Source: Hyphomonadaceae bacterium (lineage in GTDB: Bacteria > Pseudomonadota > Alphaproteobacteria > Caulobacterales > Aquidulcibacteraceae). From it: 64,000 bases of DNA. Location of the stretch: the NCBI GenBank assembly GCA_009773395.1, contig WRPI01000001.1, positions 372,001-436,000 on the forward strand, written 5' to 3'. Within the stretch, counting starts at the first letter, position 1, and each line of letters begins with the position of its first letter. The notes below the pieces were generated by a model. It was not told where the DNA came from and made no database searches. It was given only the letters and a program-made list of their open reading frames with translations. Below, in pieces: positions 42,918 through 51,856 of the stretch. Position numbers and translations under genes: made by a program.

Positions 42918-45146
42918 ATGAAATTTCGCATAATATTTTTGGTCATTGCGGCGAGCTTGGCAATTGTTTCCTGCGGTGGCGGCGGCGGTGGCAGCACAAT
43001 CGTTAGCCCGCCACCACCGCCACCACCACCACCACCTCCCCCGCCACCGCCGCCACCGCCACCGCCAATTCCAGGCGCAACTTCATCGGAATATTTGCGC
43101 TCGTGGGGGCTTGGGGCGATAAATGTGCAATCTGCGTGGACGCGCGGCGCCACTGGTGACGGCATAAAAATTGGTGTCGTTGATACCGGCGTTGACACCA
43201 CACTCACCGATTTGGCAGCAAATATTTTCATTTCACGCGATATGGCTAGCGGGCGGGCCTCCCAAAACATTAGTGCAACCGAGCGCCATGGCACCCGCGT
43301 TGCTGGGGTTATTGCCCATGTTTTCAATGGCACAGGCACAGTTGGCGTTGCCTATAATTCCGACATTTTATCCTATCGAGTGGATACTCCGGGCTCGTGT
43401 GATTCAACCGACGGCTGCTCTCTCCCAGAAGTATTGATAGCCAACGGCATTGATCGTGCTGTTGCGGATGGGGCGAGAATCATTAATCTTTCCCTTGGTT
43501 CGGGCACCGATCCAGCAGGAAGTTTCCTGCGCGCAGCAATGGCAAGAGCGACCCAAGCTGGGGTTGCTTTGGTGTTTTCAGCAGGAAATGAATCGCTAGA
43601 CCGGCCTGGGTATCCAGGGTTTTTGGCTGATGGAGCGCAATTTGGCGGGCGAATTATCATTGCCGGCTCAATTGATAATACCAGCACGCTGGCGGCATCT
43701 TCCAATCGCGCGGGGGCATTAGCGCAGTTTTATTTAGCTGCACCTGGTGTTGCGATAATCGCTGATTGCAATGGCACGAGTTGTTGGAGCGTTTCTGGCA
43801 CTTCGGTAGCAGCACCTCACGTAACGGGGGCAATGGCGCTGTTGTTGCAGGCGTTTCCAAGCCTTACAATAGACCAGATTATTGCCATTTTATATCAATC
43901 AGCGACCGATTTGGGCGCTGTTGGAGTTGATGATGTTTATGGCCGTGGCAAATTGAATCTGGCCACGGCTTTCAGCGCATTGGGCACTTCAACCACTACA
44001 AATGCGGTGGGTGAAGCGGTTCGTGTTGATAATTTTGGTGCCCAAATCGGCGGCGCTTATGGTGATGCGTTTTCGCGTGCCAATTTGAATACTGGCATTA
44101 TTGATAGCTATGGCCGCAGTTTTAATGTTGATCTGTCACGCCAATTTCGCGCAATACCATCGACAACAATACCCAATGCGCCGATGAATGATTTAATGCA
44201 GCAAAGCTATTTTGGCGCAAAAACCACTTTCAACTTCACCCCAAATATTGCCCCTTCTTCGGCTTGGGGCGCAGAGCAGCTTAATATTATGCCGCAAGCG
44301 AAATTTTCTGGGCAGGCAGAAATTAGCGGCGCAGACTCACCGACCAAGGTCAAAATTTCTTTTGCTCATGGTGGCAATTTGCTTCAAGGGCACGCTTTTG
44401 CGGCTCCAGCCACCAATGGCAATGCTTTTGGCATTTATGGTCTGGGCGTGAGTGACAATAGTGCGGGCATTAGTTTGTCACGCGGAAATGTCCAAATCGG
44501 GTTTTTATCGGAACAAGGCGAAGACGAAGCGCTTGCCAATATTGGTGTTGCAAAACGCAACATCAGTGTGCTGAACCTTAATTTGCAACATAATATTTTT
44601 GATATTGGCTTTGAACTTGGTTCAATTAAAGAGCGCGGATCCATTTGGGGGTTGAAATGGTCGGCGCAGCCGCAAGTGGAAACCAGCTCTGAATTTGTTG
44701 GTATTTCATTTGGAGTGCAGGCAACCAAGAATATCGGCATAATATTCAAAGGCCAATTGGCGCGAATCGGGGATTTAGCCGCAAGTAATTTGTTCAGCCA
44801 AAATGGCGCAGCTGCCGCCAATAGTTTTGCGATTACGCTTGCAAACCAATTTGACGATGGGGTTTTGCGTTTGGGCCTGGAGCAACCTTTGCGAATTTAT
44901 GACGGCGTTTTCAATTATCAGCTTGCCGATGCCTATAGAGATTGGGAAGCGCCACAAACCCATTCAAACCGACAAATAAACCTTGAACCGTCTGGGCGAG
45001 AAATTAGATTTAGCGCAGAACGTGATTGGTATTTGCAACAAGGTGGCTATTTCGGGATTGGCGCAGGGCAAATTGTTGAAAGTGGACATAATAAAGACGC
45101 AAAGCCCGAAGCGCATATTTATTTGCGCGGCGCATTTAGGTTCTAA
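42918..45146 (+). CDS. S8 subtilisin-like protease, lipoprotein with polyproline linker and barrel-like C-terminus
   Basis: This 742-aa protein begins with a lipoprotein signal (MKFRIIFLVIAASL...IVSC) followed by a Gly run and a linker of about 20 consecutive prolines. The S8 domain covers roughly residues 60-360, with the catalytic triad in VVDTGVD, RHGTRVAGV and SGTSVAAPH. The C-terminal part is rich in alternating hydrophobic beta segments and ends in Phe (LRGAFRF), like an outer-membrane barrel or autotransporter. Lipid anchoring plus a C-terminal barrel is unusual. GGAG lies upstream of ATG 42918; the track's 12 extra residues are rejected. Confidence 0.88.
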   Translation: MKFRIIFLVIAASLAIVSCGGGGGGSTIVSPPPPPPPPPPPPPPPPPPPPIPGATSSEYLRSWGLGAINVQSAWTRGATGDGIKIGVVDTGVDTTLTDLAANIFISRDMASGRASQNISATERHGTRVAGVIAHVFNGTGTVGVAYNSDILSYRVDTPGSCDSTDGCSLPEVLIANGIDRAVADGARIINLSLGSGTDPAGSFLRAAMARATQAGVALVFSAGNESLDRPGYPGFLADGAQFGGRIIIAGSIDNTSTLAASSNRAGALAQFYLAAPGVAIIADCNGTSCWSVSGTSVAAPHVTGAMALLLQAFPSLTIDQIIAILYQSATDLGAVGVDDVYGRGKLNLATAFSALGTSTTTNAVGEAVRVDNFGAQIGGAYGDAFSRANLNTGIIDSYGRSFNVDLSRQFRAIPSTTIPNAPMNDLMQQSYFGAKTTFNFTPNIAPSSAWGAEQLNIMPQAKFSGQAEISGADSPTKVKISFAHGGNLLQGHAFAAPATNGNAFGIYGLGVSDNSAGISLSRGNVQIGFLSEQGEDEALANIGVAKRNISVLNLNLQHNIFDIGFELGSIKERGSIWGLKWSAQPQVETSSEFVGISFGVQATKNIGIIFKGQLARIGDLAASNLFSQNGAAAANSFAITLANQFDDGVLRLGLEQPLRIYDGVFNYQLADAYRDWEAPQTHSNRQINLEPSGREIRFSAERDWYLQQGGYFGIGAGQIVESGHNKDAKPEAHIYLRGAFRF

Positions 45147-45147
45147 A

Positions 45148-45681
45148 ATGCTAAAACTAAGCACCCATTTGCAATTGATGGCGCAATATAATCAATGGAT
45201 GAATGATAAATTCATCGCAGCGCTTGAAGGGCAAAGTGATGAAATTTTGTCAAAGGATAGCGGCGCATTTTTCGGTTCTATTCTTGGCACATTGAACCAC
45301 ATAATTACCGCCGACCTCGCATGGCTTTGGCGTATGAAAACTGCGCTCGAGCCCGTGGAACTTGCGAGCCTAGGAGAATTTCCAATCCCAAGTTTAAACG
45401 AACCGAATATGTTCGCCAATTTCGCGAATTACACCTTGGCGCGGCAAAAACTTGACCGAATAATCATCAGCTTTATCGGCAATTTAGACGAGGAGATTTT
45501 GGCCGCGCCGTTTAATTATGCGCGAGCAAATGGTGAAAAATATCGCAAAATATTGGGCTTGGTGTTGTGTCATTTTTTTAACCATCAAACCCATCATCGC
45601 GGCCAAGCCACAACTTTACTAAGCCAAATTAGCATCGATATTGGGCCGACGGATTTGAATATTTTAGTGCCTGAGGCATAA
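45148..45681 (+). CDS. DinB family protein
   Basis: This 177-aa four-helix bundle has the three metal-ligand histidines in LNHIITADLAWLWR and FFNHQTHHRGQATTLL. DinB/YfiT proteins act as metal-dependent transferases, often thiol-linked; the substrate is unknown. It starts one base after the protease stop, so it is cotranscribed with it. The track's upstream extension reads through the protease gene in another frame. Confidence 0.88.
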   Translation: MLKLSTHLQLMAQYNQWMNDKFIAALEGQSDEILSKDSGAFFGSILGTLNHIITADLAWLWRMKTALEPVELASLGEFPIPSLNEPNMFANFANYTLARQKLDRIIISFIGNLDEEILAAPFNYARANGEKYRKILGLVLCHFFNHQTHHRGQATTLLSQISIDIGPTDLNILVPEA

Positions 45682-45768
45682 GGCCGCAAACAGCGAATCT
45701 TTGGAATTTTCGATTGCAATATTTGAAATGCCGATTAGATTACAACCACCATTTTACTGGAGGCGATA

Positions 45769-46350
45769 ATGACAATTTCACCACGACTAAAGAATATTGG
45801 TATAATTATATCAATTGCGGCAATGGGAATGGCATCACTGGCGGCGTGCAACCGCAAAGCCGAACATAATGTTTCGGTAACTGACCCTGAAACTGGCGAA
45901 AAAACAAATATTAGCGTTTCCAAAGACATGTTTTCAAAAGACGGCGAAATCAACATCAAAAGTGATAAAGATGGCGCAAGCTTAACTATAAACAAGGGCA
46001 CAATTGCGGGTGCGCTGCCCAATTTTATTACGCCCTATCCCGGTGCAACCGAAATAAGCACGTTACAGGCGAGTGAAAATAAAGGCGCAAGCAAATATGG
46101 TGAGTCAGCGGACAAAATGACCATGTTGAACTTCAAATCAACTGAAAATGCGCAGAAAATAATCGATTTTTATACAGGAAAACTGACACCGCATGGTTTT
46201 ACCCAAGAAGCTAGCATGAATATGGGCAATATGCACATGGCAACTTTGGTTAATAAAAGTAATAAACAGGCATTGCAGATTATGGTTTCAAAAGAAGGCG
46301 CAAGCAATTCTTCGGTTGTGCAATTGATTTATGGTTCCGAGGACGAGTAG
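45769..46350 (+). CDS. Lipoprotein of unknown function
   Basis: This 193-aa protein has a lipobox MASLAAC near residue 27. The mature part is polar, with a repetitive acidic-basic beginning (VSVTDPETGEKTNISVSKD), then FITPYPGATEI and a small alpha/beta domain, FKSTENAQKIIDFYTGKL, as in other periplasmic lipoproteins. GGAGG precedes the ATG. No specific function assignable. Confidence 0.7.
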   Translation: MTISPRLKNIGIIISIAAMGMASLAACNRKAEHNVSVTDPETGEKTNISVSKDMFSKDGEINIKSDKDGASLTINKGTIAGALPNFITPYPGATEISTLQASENKGASKYGESADKMTMLNFKSTENAQKIIDFYTGKLTPHGFTQEASMNMGNMHMATLVNKSNKQALQIMVSKEGASNSSVVQLIYGSEDE

Positions 46351-46591
46351 AACGCTTTGCGCAAAAATGAGTGCTGTTTTGCGTGCCAAAAGCGAGACCA
46401 ACAAAGCAACCTTGGGCGATGGTAGTTAAAGGTAAAGCGATTTTGGAAAATTACATTTTGACCCGTGCTCTGGTTTTAGGTGAAATTGGATTTTTCGCTA
46501 TTGCGTCTTAATGGCACTAGAGCGCCGGATGTCCAGGATGAATTGATTTTGTCATCATGGAATCAATCTTTCAGGGTTGTTGGAAAGATAT

Positions 46592-46802
46592 GTAAGTGGC
46601 TTAGGAATGGTTTATGGCGGACCTTGTTCCCCAAAACCATTCATCAAGTTTGTTATGCGCCCTAGGTTTTAGTCAAGTCCTCGCGCTAAAGCGCGACCGC
46701 GAAGCGGCTTCGGGACTTGACAAAAACCTAGGGCGCGAAGTTATAATAACCGAATGGGCTTAGGGCAGACCTGCCCCTAAGACCATTCCTAAGCAATTTC
46801 TT
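46592..46802. repeat. Family A cloverleaf palindromic repeat, copy A3 (inverted)
   Basis: In reverse orientation and closely matching A1 when reverse-complemented. The edge elements are GTGGCTTAGGAATGG and CCATTCCTAAGCAA. The central stem runs from 46657 to 46736 (GCGCCCTAGG...CCTAGGGCGC). The forked tip is TCGCGCTAAAGCGCGA plus CCGCGAAGCGG. It occupies part of a 713-bp gap between the lipoprotein and trcR. In the rest I see only a short hairpin, GCGCAAAA...TTTTGCG, just after the lipoprotein gene. Confidence 0.9.
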
Positions 46803-47063
46803 CAAAGCAATACTGAAACAACAGCTAATACGTCGTATTAGCATAATAGTTTTTCCATGCATAAAAATCAAACCCTCAAAACCAAACACAATCCGCTTAA
46901 AGCGATTCTACTTGGGCATCCTTTGCGTTAGCCGTGACAACTGCGCTTAGTCACTTCTATAATTGTGGCCATTGGGTTAAAGAAAGCCACATCCCGATAA
47001 TCTTATAGATTTTTCGCCGATTGGGGCGCGAACCCATTATATTGCGAAAAAATGGAGAATGAC

Positions 47064-47639
47064 ATGTCCGAAGTATTGATGCCAAAAGCCACTGCCGTTT
47101 GGTTGATTGACAATACCGCTTTAACTTTTGTGCAAATTGCTGAATTTTGTGGCCTGCACCACCTCGAGGTTAAAGGCATTGCGGATGGCGATGTCGCGGG
47201 TGGCGTGCGCGGCCAAGACCCAATCGGTTCCGGCCAATTATCGCGTGATGAAATCGCGAAAGCCGAAAAAGACCCCGATTATCGTTTGAAAAAACTTGAA
47301 GGTCGCACGCTTGATTTGCCAGTTTCAAAACGCCGCACCAGCCGATATACTCCGCTTTCAAGACGGCAAGATCGTCCGAATGCAATTGCATGGTTTTTGC
47401 GCTATCACCCTGAAATCACGCTTAGCCAAATTTCCAAACTTATTGGCACAACAAAAAGCACAATTGAAAGCGTTCGCGATCGCACCCATTGGGATAGCAA
47501 TAATATCAAACCAGTGGATCCCGTCGCTGTCGGCCTTTGCGGGCAAATTGAACTCGACCGTATTGTGAGTGTTGCCGCTGCCAAAAAAGCAAAAGAAGCT
47601 GCGAAATCAGAGGCTGCAACTGCTGTTGTAGAGGAATAA
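47064..47639 (+). CDS. trcR: Cell-cycle transcriptional regulator TrcR (DUF1013)
   Basis: This 191-aa protein is nearly diagnostic of Alphaproteobacteria: PKATAVWLIDNTALTFVQIAEFCGLH (HTH-like), YTPLSRRQDRPNAIAWFLR, and a second HTH LSQISKLIGTTKSTIESVRDR. The C-terminus is alanine- and lysine-rich. The family binds DNA and has been linked to CtrA-controlled cell-cycle transcription. Start at ATG 47064 with GGAG upstream. Confidence 0.92.
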   Translation: MSEVLMPKATAVWLIDNTALTFVQIAEFCGLHHLEVKGIADGDVAGGVRGQDPIGSGQLSRDEIAKAEKDPDYRLKKLEGRTLDLPVSKRRTSRYTPLSRRQDRPNAIAWFLRYHPEITLSQISKLIGTTKSTIESVRDRTHWDSNNIKPVDPVAVGLCGQIELDRIVSVAAAKKAKEAAKSEAATAVVEE

Positions 47640-47645
47640 AGCGAT

Positions 47646-48773
47646 TTATAAATTGCGCGAAATAACCATTTTTTGAATGTCAGACGTGCCTTCATAAATT
47701 TGGCAAACCCGCGAGTCGCGATAGATTTTGGCAATGCCAAATTCTTCAAGATAACCATATCCGCCCAAAGTTTGAATCGAGCCGGTGATTACTTCTTCGG
47801 CAGTTTCAGATGCTACCAATTTCGCCATAGAGGCTTGAATAAGGCTCGGAAGGCCCGCGTCCTTCATTACGGCGGCAGACAATACCAATTGCTTTGCGGC
47901 CTCCAACTTTGCTTTCAGGCCCGCAAGGCGAAAACCAACCGCTTGATGTTCAATAATTGGTTTGCCAAATGTCGTGCGATCTTTGGCATATTGAATTGCA
48001 ATTTCGAGCGCCGCCTGCGCCATTCCAATCGCTTGTGCCGCAATGCCAATGCGCCCGCCTTCAAGGTTAGACAATGCGATTTTGTAACCTTCGCCAACTT
48101 CACCCAAAACCAATTCATCTTCAATAAATAAATTATCGAACCTTAGGGCAGCAGTATCCGAAGCGTGCTGGCCGAGTTTATGTTCGATTTTGTCAATTAT
48201 AAAACCCTCCTTGTCGGTCGGCACCAAAAACGCGGTTAGTCCGCGTTTGCCAGCTTCAGGATCCGTGGCGGCAAATACAATGGCAAGGCCCGCAATTTTG
48301 CCCGATGTGATAAATTGTTTCGCGCCATTTAATATCCAGCCACCTTTAGTTTGGCTGGCGCGAGTGCGTAGGGACGATGCATCAGAACCTGCATCGGGTT
48401 CAGTTAAGCAAAAACAACCGATTGTTTCACCGCCGATAAGTTTGGGGAGGAATCTGGCTTTTTGTTCGGCATTGCCTTTAGCGAGGAGAATAGAAACAAC
48501 AAGGCTGTTTTGCACCGAAATAATTGTCGATAATGCGCCATCGGCGCGGGCAATTTCCATTATCGCCAAAACCAAAGAAACATAATCGGCTTCAGTGCCG
48601 CCAAATTCTTCGGGCGCAAGCATACCCCAAAGCCCCATATCGGCGATTTCTTTGAACAGCCCATCGGGATAGCCGCCGGCTTTTTCATAATCAAAACTAT
48701 TGGGCTTGATCCGTGATTGCGCGAAATCATGCACTGATTCTTGGATTGCGCTTTGAATTTCAGTTAATTGCAT
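47646..48773 (-). CDS. Acyl-CoA dehydrogenase
   Basis: This 375-aa FAD enzyme catalyses alpha,beta-dehydrogenation of acyl-CoA. Motifs include CFCLTEPDAGSDASSLRT, the FAD and ETF region QTLGGYGYLEEFGIAKIYRD, and the catalytic Glu in QIYEGTSDIQ. It belongs to the short or branched-chain group by overall pattern. It abuts trcR in convergent orientation and is divergent from an enoyl-CoA hydratase, the next step of beta-oxidation. Confidence 0.94.
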   Translation of the reverse strand: MQLTEIQSAIQESVHDFAQSRIKPNSFDYEKAGGYPDGLFKEIADMGLWGMLAPEEFGGTEADYVSLVLAIMEIARADGALSTIISVQNSLVVSILLAKGNAEQKARFLPKLIGGETIGCFCLTEPDAGSDASSLRTRASQTKGGWILNGAKQFITSGKIAGLAIVFAATDPEAGKRGLTAFLVPTDKEGFIIDKIEHKLGQHASDTAALRFDNLFIEDELVLGEVGEGYKIALSNLEGGRIGIAAQAIGMAQAALEIAIQYAKDRTTFGKPIIEHQAVGFRLAGLKAKLEAAKQLVLSAAVMKDAGLPSLIQASMAKLVASETAEEVITGSIQTLGGYGYLEEFGIAKIYRDSRVCQIYEGTSDIQKMVISRNL

Positions 48774-48849
48774 TATTTTCTCCCGCCAACTTACAAGATT
48801 GACCTGTGGCGAATTTTAGTAAAAAATCATTTATCAAAGGAATAGTTTT

Positions 48850-49653
48850 ATGCAAATAGACCAAGTCGCACCGCGAGTCATCACAACAATTGAAAATCAT
48901 ATCGCCCATGTGCGCATGGCGCGGCCTGAAAAAATGAACGCTATCGACATGGCAATGTTTGCGGGCCTTGTCGCTGCAGGCGAGGAACTCGCGCAAAACA
49001 GTGACATAAGAGCGATTGTGCTGTCTGGCGATGGCCGCAGTTTTTGCGCCGGGATTGATGTTTCGGTGCTGGGCGGCATTGGCGGGACAGTGCAGGATAT
49101 AACAGCACGCACCCACGCCGACTGCAATATCTTCCAACGCGCAGTTATGATTTGGCGGGATTTAAAAGTACCGGTAATCGCGGCTGTTCATGGGGTGGCC
49201 TATGGTGGCGGATTTCAAATCGCATTGGGTGCCGATATACGCATAATCCACCCAGCCGCGAAATTATCGGTGATGGAAATAAAATGGGGCATTTGCCCTG
49301 ACATGGGCGGAACTTATTTGATGGGCAAACTCGCGCGCGAAGATGTTGTGCGCGAACTCACTTATACCGGCCGAATATTTTTGGGCGAAGAGGCCAATAT
49401 ATTAGGCTTCGCAACGCATTTGAGCGAAGATCCATTAGTGGCAGCGATGGCACTGGCAAATGAAATAGCGTCCAAAAGCCCGTCAGCAATAGCCGCATGC
49501 AAAGCACTAATAAATGGCAGCGATGCCAATTCGCGTTCTGAACAATTATTGCAAGAAGCGCAGCAGCAGCAGGCGCTTTTGAAAGGCGCGCACCATAAGG
49601 AAGCAGTTTTGGCTGGCATGGCTAACCAACCCGCGAATTTTAGTCGCCTTTAA
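48850..49653 (+). CDS. Enoyl-CoA hydratase/isomerase family protein
   Basis: This 267-aa crotonase-fold enzyme has the oxyanion-hole segments GDGRSFCAGIDVSVLGG and AVHGVAYGGGFQIALGADI, and the active-site region MEIKWGICPDMGGTYLM, where an Asp occupies one of the two usual acid positions. It probably hydrates or isomerises enoyl-CoA. Its 3' end overlaps the convergent crotonase gene by 14 bases. Confidence 0.9.
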   Translation: MQIDQVAPRVITTIENHIAHVRMARPEKMNAIDMAMFAGLVAAGEELAQNSDIRAIVLSGDGRSFCAGIDVSVLGGIGGTVQDITARTHADCNIFQRAVMIWRDLKVPVIAAVHGVAYGGGFQIALGADIRIIHPAAKLSVMEIKWGICPDMGGTYLMGKLAREDVVRELTYTGRIFLGEEANILGFATHLSEDPLVAAMALANEIASKSPSAIAACKALINGSDANSRSEQLLQEAQQQQALLKGAHHKEAVLAGMANQPANFSRL

Positions 49654-50425
49654 ATTCAGCTTTGCGTTTGCCCAAAAACGCGCTTACACCTTCGGCGAAA
49701 TCATTGCTTTGACCCGCTGCAAATTGCAATTCCCGCTCCAATTGCAATTGGTCTTGAAACTTATTATCAAGAGCGGCCCATGCTGATTTGCGCAAAAGCC
49801 CCAAGGCAATTGTTGGGCCTTGCGCCAATTCCACCGCATATTCCATTGCTATTTCATCAATTTTGTCATCATCAACAACATCATTCACAAGGCCATAGGC
49901 GAGAGCTTGTTCGGCGTATAGTTTTTTGCCCAAAAGCATCATTTGCATTGCCCGCACGCGGCCAATTGAATGCGCCAATAAATAAGCCGAGCCGCCGTCA
50001 GGGATCAGCCCAATATTGCGAAATGCCTGCAGAAAATAGGCGGATTTTCCTGTGACAATCAAATCGCCCATTAAAGCAATTGAACAACCAATTCCCGCTG
50101 CCGCGCCTTTAACTGCGGTTATTAATGGCACTTTTGCATCTCTCATGCGCAACATTAGTGGGTTAAATACTGTTTCCAAACCCGAACCTATATCGCGTTC
50201 GGCGGCCTGAAGTCGGTTGCCAGTATCACTCAAATTCGCGCCCGAACAAAAAGCCCGTCCGTGTGACCCAAGCACAATAACTCGGGCGTTTTCATTTGCC
50301 AAATCTATGGCGTGCATAAGCTCATCGCCCATTGTTAAAGACAAAGCATTTAATTTGCCGGGCATGTTCAGTTTGATGTTGGCTATGCCATTTTCAATTT
50401 CGCACTCAATTTGGGTATATTTCAT
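49640..50425 (-). CDS. Enoyl-CoA hydratase/isomerase family protein (PaaG-like)
   Basis: This 261-aa crotonase has GSHGRAFCSGANLSD, AVKGAAAGIGCSIALMGDL and FRNIGLIPDGGSAYLL. The single acidic residue in IPD resembles isomerase-type members such as PaaG. It may act on unsaturated or ring-derived CoA esters. It overlaps the neighbouring crotonase tail-to-tail; the two are only distant paralogs by eye. Confidence 0.88.
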   Translation of the reverse strand: MKYTQIECEIENGIANIKLNMPGKLNALSLTMGDELMHAIDLANENARVIVLGSHGRAFCSGANLSDTGNRLQAAERDIGSGLETVFNPLMLRMRDAKVPLITAVKGAAAGIGCSIALMGDLIVTGKSAYFLQAFRNIGLIPDGGSAYLLAHSIGRVRAMQMMLLGKKLYAEQALAYGLVNDVVDDDKIDEIAMEYAVELAQGPTIALGLLRKSAWAALDNKFQDQLQLERELQFAAGQSNDFAEGVSAFLGKRKAEFKGD

Positions 50426-50482
50426 TTTGCGCCTTTGGTTTTACATGCCTTTATATGATGACCGGCCTCAATTTGTAAGGCC

Positions 50483-50512
50483 AAAAAAACCCGCCTTTTG
50501 GGCGGGTTTAAT
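50483..50512. terminator. Bidirectional terminator-like hairpin
   Basis: AAACCCGCC-TTTT-GGGCGGGTTT with a run of seven A on the left. On the minus strand it would terminate the DUF465 gene that ends at 50517. Confidence 0.8.
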
Positions 50513-50516
50513 TCAA

Positions 50517-50687
50517 TTAGTGTTGGTGTTGCAGCAACGCCAGTTCCTCTTTAATTTTCAGCTTTTTTCGCTTCAGTGCCGTTATTTGCGTATCATCTAT
50601 GGCAAGGCTTCGGATCTCTTTTTGTATCAATGTGTCTAATGCCGAATGTTTTTCTGATAATTCACGAATATGAGCTTCTAAAGCCAT
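50517..50687 (-). CDS. YdcH/DUF465 family protein (56 aa)
   Basis: Absent from the ORF track because of length. Begins MALEAHIRELSEKHSALDT and contains the family hallmark ALKRKKLKIKEEL, followed by a short His-rich end. A perfect GGAGG lies 7 bases before the ATG, and a terminator follows the stop. DUF465 proteins are small helical hairpins of unknown function. A second member sits 0.8 kb away at 51452. Confidence 0.85.
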   Translation of the reverse strand: MALEAHIRELSEKHSALDTLIQKEIRSLAIDDTQITALKRKKLKIKEELALLQHQH

Positions 50688-50828
50688 TGAGCTACCTCCA
50701 AATTAAAAAGGTGCCTCGGCGAACTATTCCGCCTGAGGGGGTTAAAGTGAAACACGAAAAAATGATTTCGTCACATCAAATATAATTTCAATTGGTAAAT
50801 ATTCAAGTTTCAATCTATAGACATTTTT

Positions 50829-51398
50829 ATGCAAAATAAACGGATTATCGTTGGGATAAGTGGCGCTTCGGGCGCAATTTATGGCGTTCGTGCTATTGAT
50901 TTATTGAATGCGGCGGGCGCTGAAGTTCATTTAATTGTCTCCAAAGCCGCAGAAATAACATTGCACGACGAAGGCCTTGGCGCAGGCAAAGACTTGGCCA
51001 CAAAAGTCCATACTGCCTATAAATTAGGCGATATTGGTGCCAATATTGCGTCAGGCTCATTCAAAACCCAAGGCATGATAATCGCGCCTTGCTCAATAAA
51101 AACCATGAGTGAAATTGCAACTGGGGTTACTTCCAATTTGCTAACTCGCGCCGCAGATGTTCAGCTTAAAGAGCGCCGCCCTTTGGTTTTGATGGTGCGC
51201 GAAACGCCACTGCATTTTGGGCATTTGGAAACTATGTCGCGCCTAACCCAAATGGGGGCAATTATTTTCCCGCCGGTTCCTGCCTTTTATTCGGGCCTTA
51301 CATCAATTGGCGATATGGTGGATCAATCAGTTGCCCGCGCGCTCGATTTATTGGGTGTAGAAATTCCGATTTTGCGCAGATGGGGTGATAAAAATTAA
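50829..51398 (+). CDS. ubiX: Flavin prenyltransferase UbiX
   Basis: This 189-aa enzyme makes prenylated FMN for UbiD decarboxylases in ubiquinone synthesis. Signatures are VGISGASGAIYGVRA, IIAPCSIKTMSEIATG, and RRPLVLMVRETPLHFGHLE with MSRLTQMGAIIFPPVPAFY. ubiH lies 5.4 kb downstream; ubiD is not in the window. It may be cotranscribed with the DUF465 gene 53 bases downstream. Confidence 0.95.
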   Translation: MQNKRIIVGISGASGAIYGVRAIDLLNAAGAEVHLIVSKAAEITLHDEGLGAGKDLATKVHTAYKLGDIGANIASGSFKTQGMIIAPCSIKTMSEIATGVTSNLLTRAADVQLKERRPLVLMVRETPLHFGHLETMSRLTQMGAIIFPPVPAFYSGLTSIGDMVDQSVARALDLLGVEIPILRRWGDKN

Positions 51399-51451
51399 GC
51401 CTTTGGTGGCAAATTTTGAGATATTGAATTGGAGAAATTCAGGTAATAGCA

Positions 51452-51682
51452 ATGAGCCAAGATTATAGCCCACCCGCCGATGAAATTGGTGATATGGAAA
51501 TTCGCAAAAAGCTGTTTGAGCTGCGCGAAGAACATCGCGCGCTTGATGCCGCCATCTCTGCATTGCAAGAAAACGCGCCAAACGACCAAATATCGCTGAG
51601 CCGTTTGAAACGCAAGAAATTGCAACTAAAAGACAAAATCGCTTTTTTCGAGGACCAATTACGCCCCGATATTATCGCGTAG
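51452..51682 (+). CDS. YdcH/DUF465 family protein (76 aa)
   Basis: The core EIRKKLFELREEHRALDAAIS and LSRLKRKKLQLKDKIAFFED is the DUF465 hairpin, with an N-terminal extension rich in acidic residues and proline. Function unknown. Same family as the 56-aa protein at 50517, suggesting an old duplication around ubiX. Confidence 0.88.
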   Translation: MSQDYSPPADEIGDMEIRKKLFELREEHRALDAAISALQENAPNDQISLSRLKRKKLQLKDKIAFFEDQLRPDIIA

Positions 51683-51735
51683 AGCAATTTGGCCAAACCA
51701 TGTGCAGCGTGCGTGCCAAAAGCGCGGCAAAACCT

Positions 51736-51848
51736 AGAATCCGTCACTATTGCCTGGTGCGGAGGCTTTTCAAGTGGAACTTGAAAACGGCGCCAGATTC
51801 TTTATTTGGTCGCGCAATTTATCCCCTCAAGTGATTCCACTTGAGGGG
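51736..51848. other. Two strong hairpins between convergent genes
   Basis: Hairpin 1 (51736-51801) is nested: AGAATC/GATTCT, CTGGTGC/GCGCCAG and TTTTCAAGT-GGA-ACTTGAAAA. Hairpin 2 (51823-51848) is perfect: CCCCTCAAGTG-ATTC-CACTTGAGGGG. Both carry CAAGT/ACTTG in their stems. They lie between DUF465 and purK and may act as a bidirectional terminator or be a repeat element. Confidence 0.6.
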
Positions 51849-51856
51849 CTCGCGCT

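Noticed and set aside
42887-43339. 150-aa poly-Gly ORF opposite the protease
   Set aside because: It is the antisense reading of the proline tract; codon pattern and homology support the plus-strand lipoprotein.
14131-46802. CRISPR interpretation of the repeated palindromes
   Set aside because: Copies are about 200 bp, isolated, thousands of bases apart and in both orientations; no spacer pattern and no cas genes.
46857-46931. 24-aa ORF between repeat A3 and trcR
   Set aside because: No ribosome-binding site, no coupling to a neighbour and no conservation evidence.
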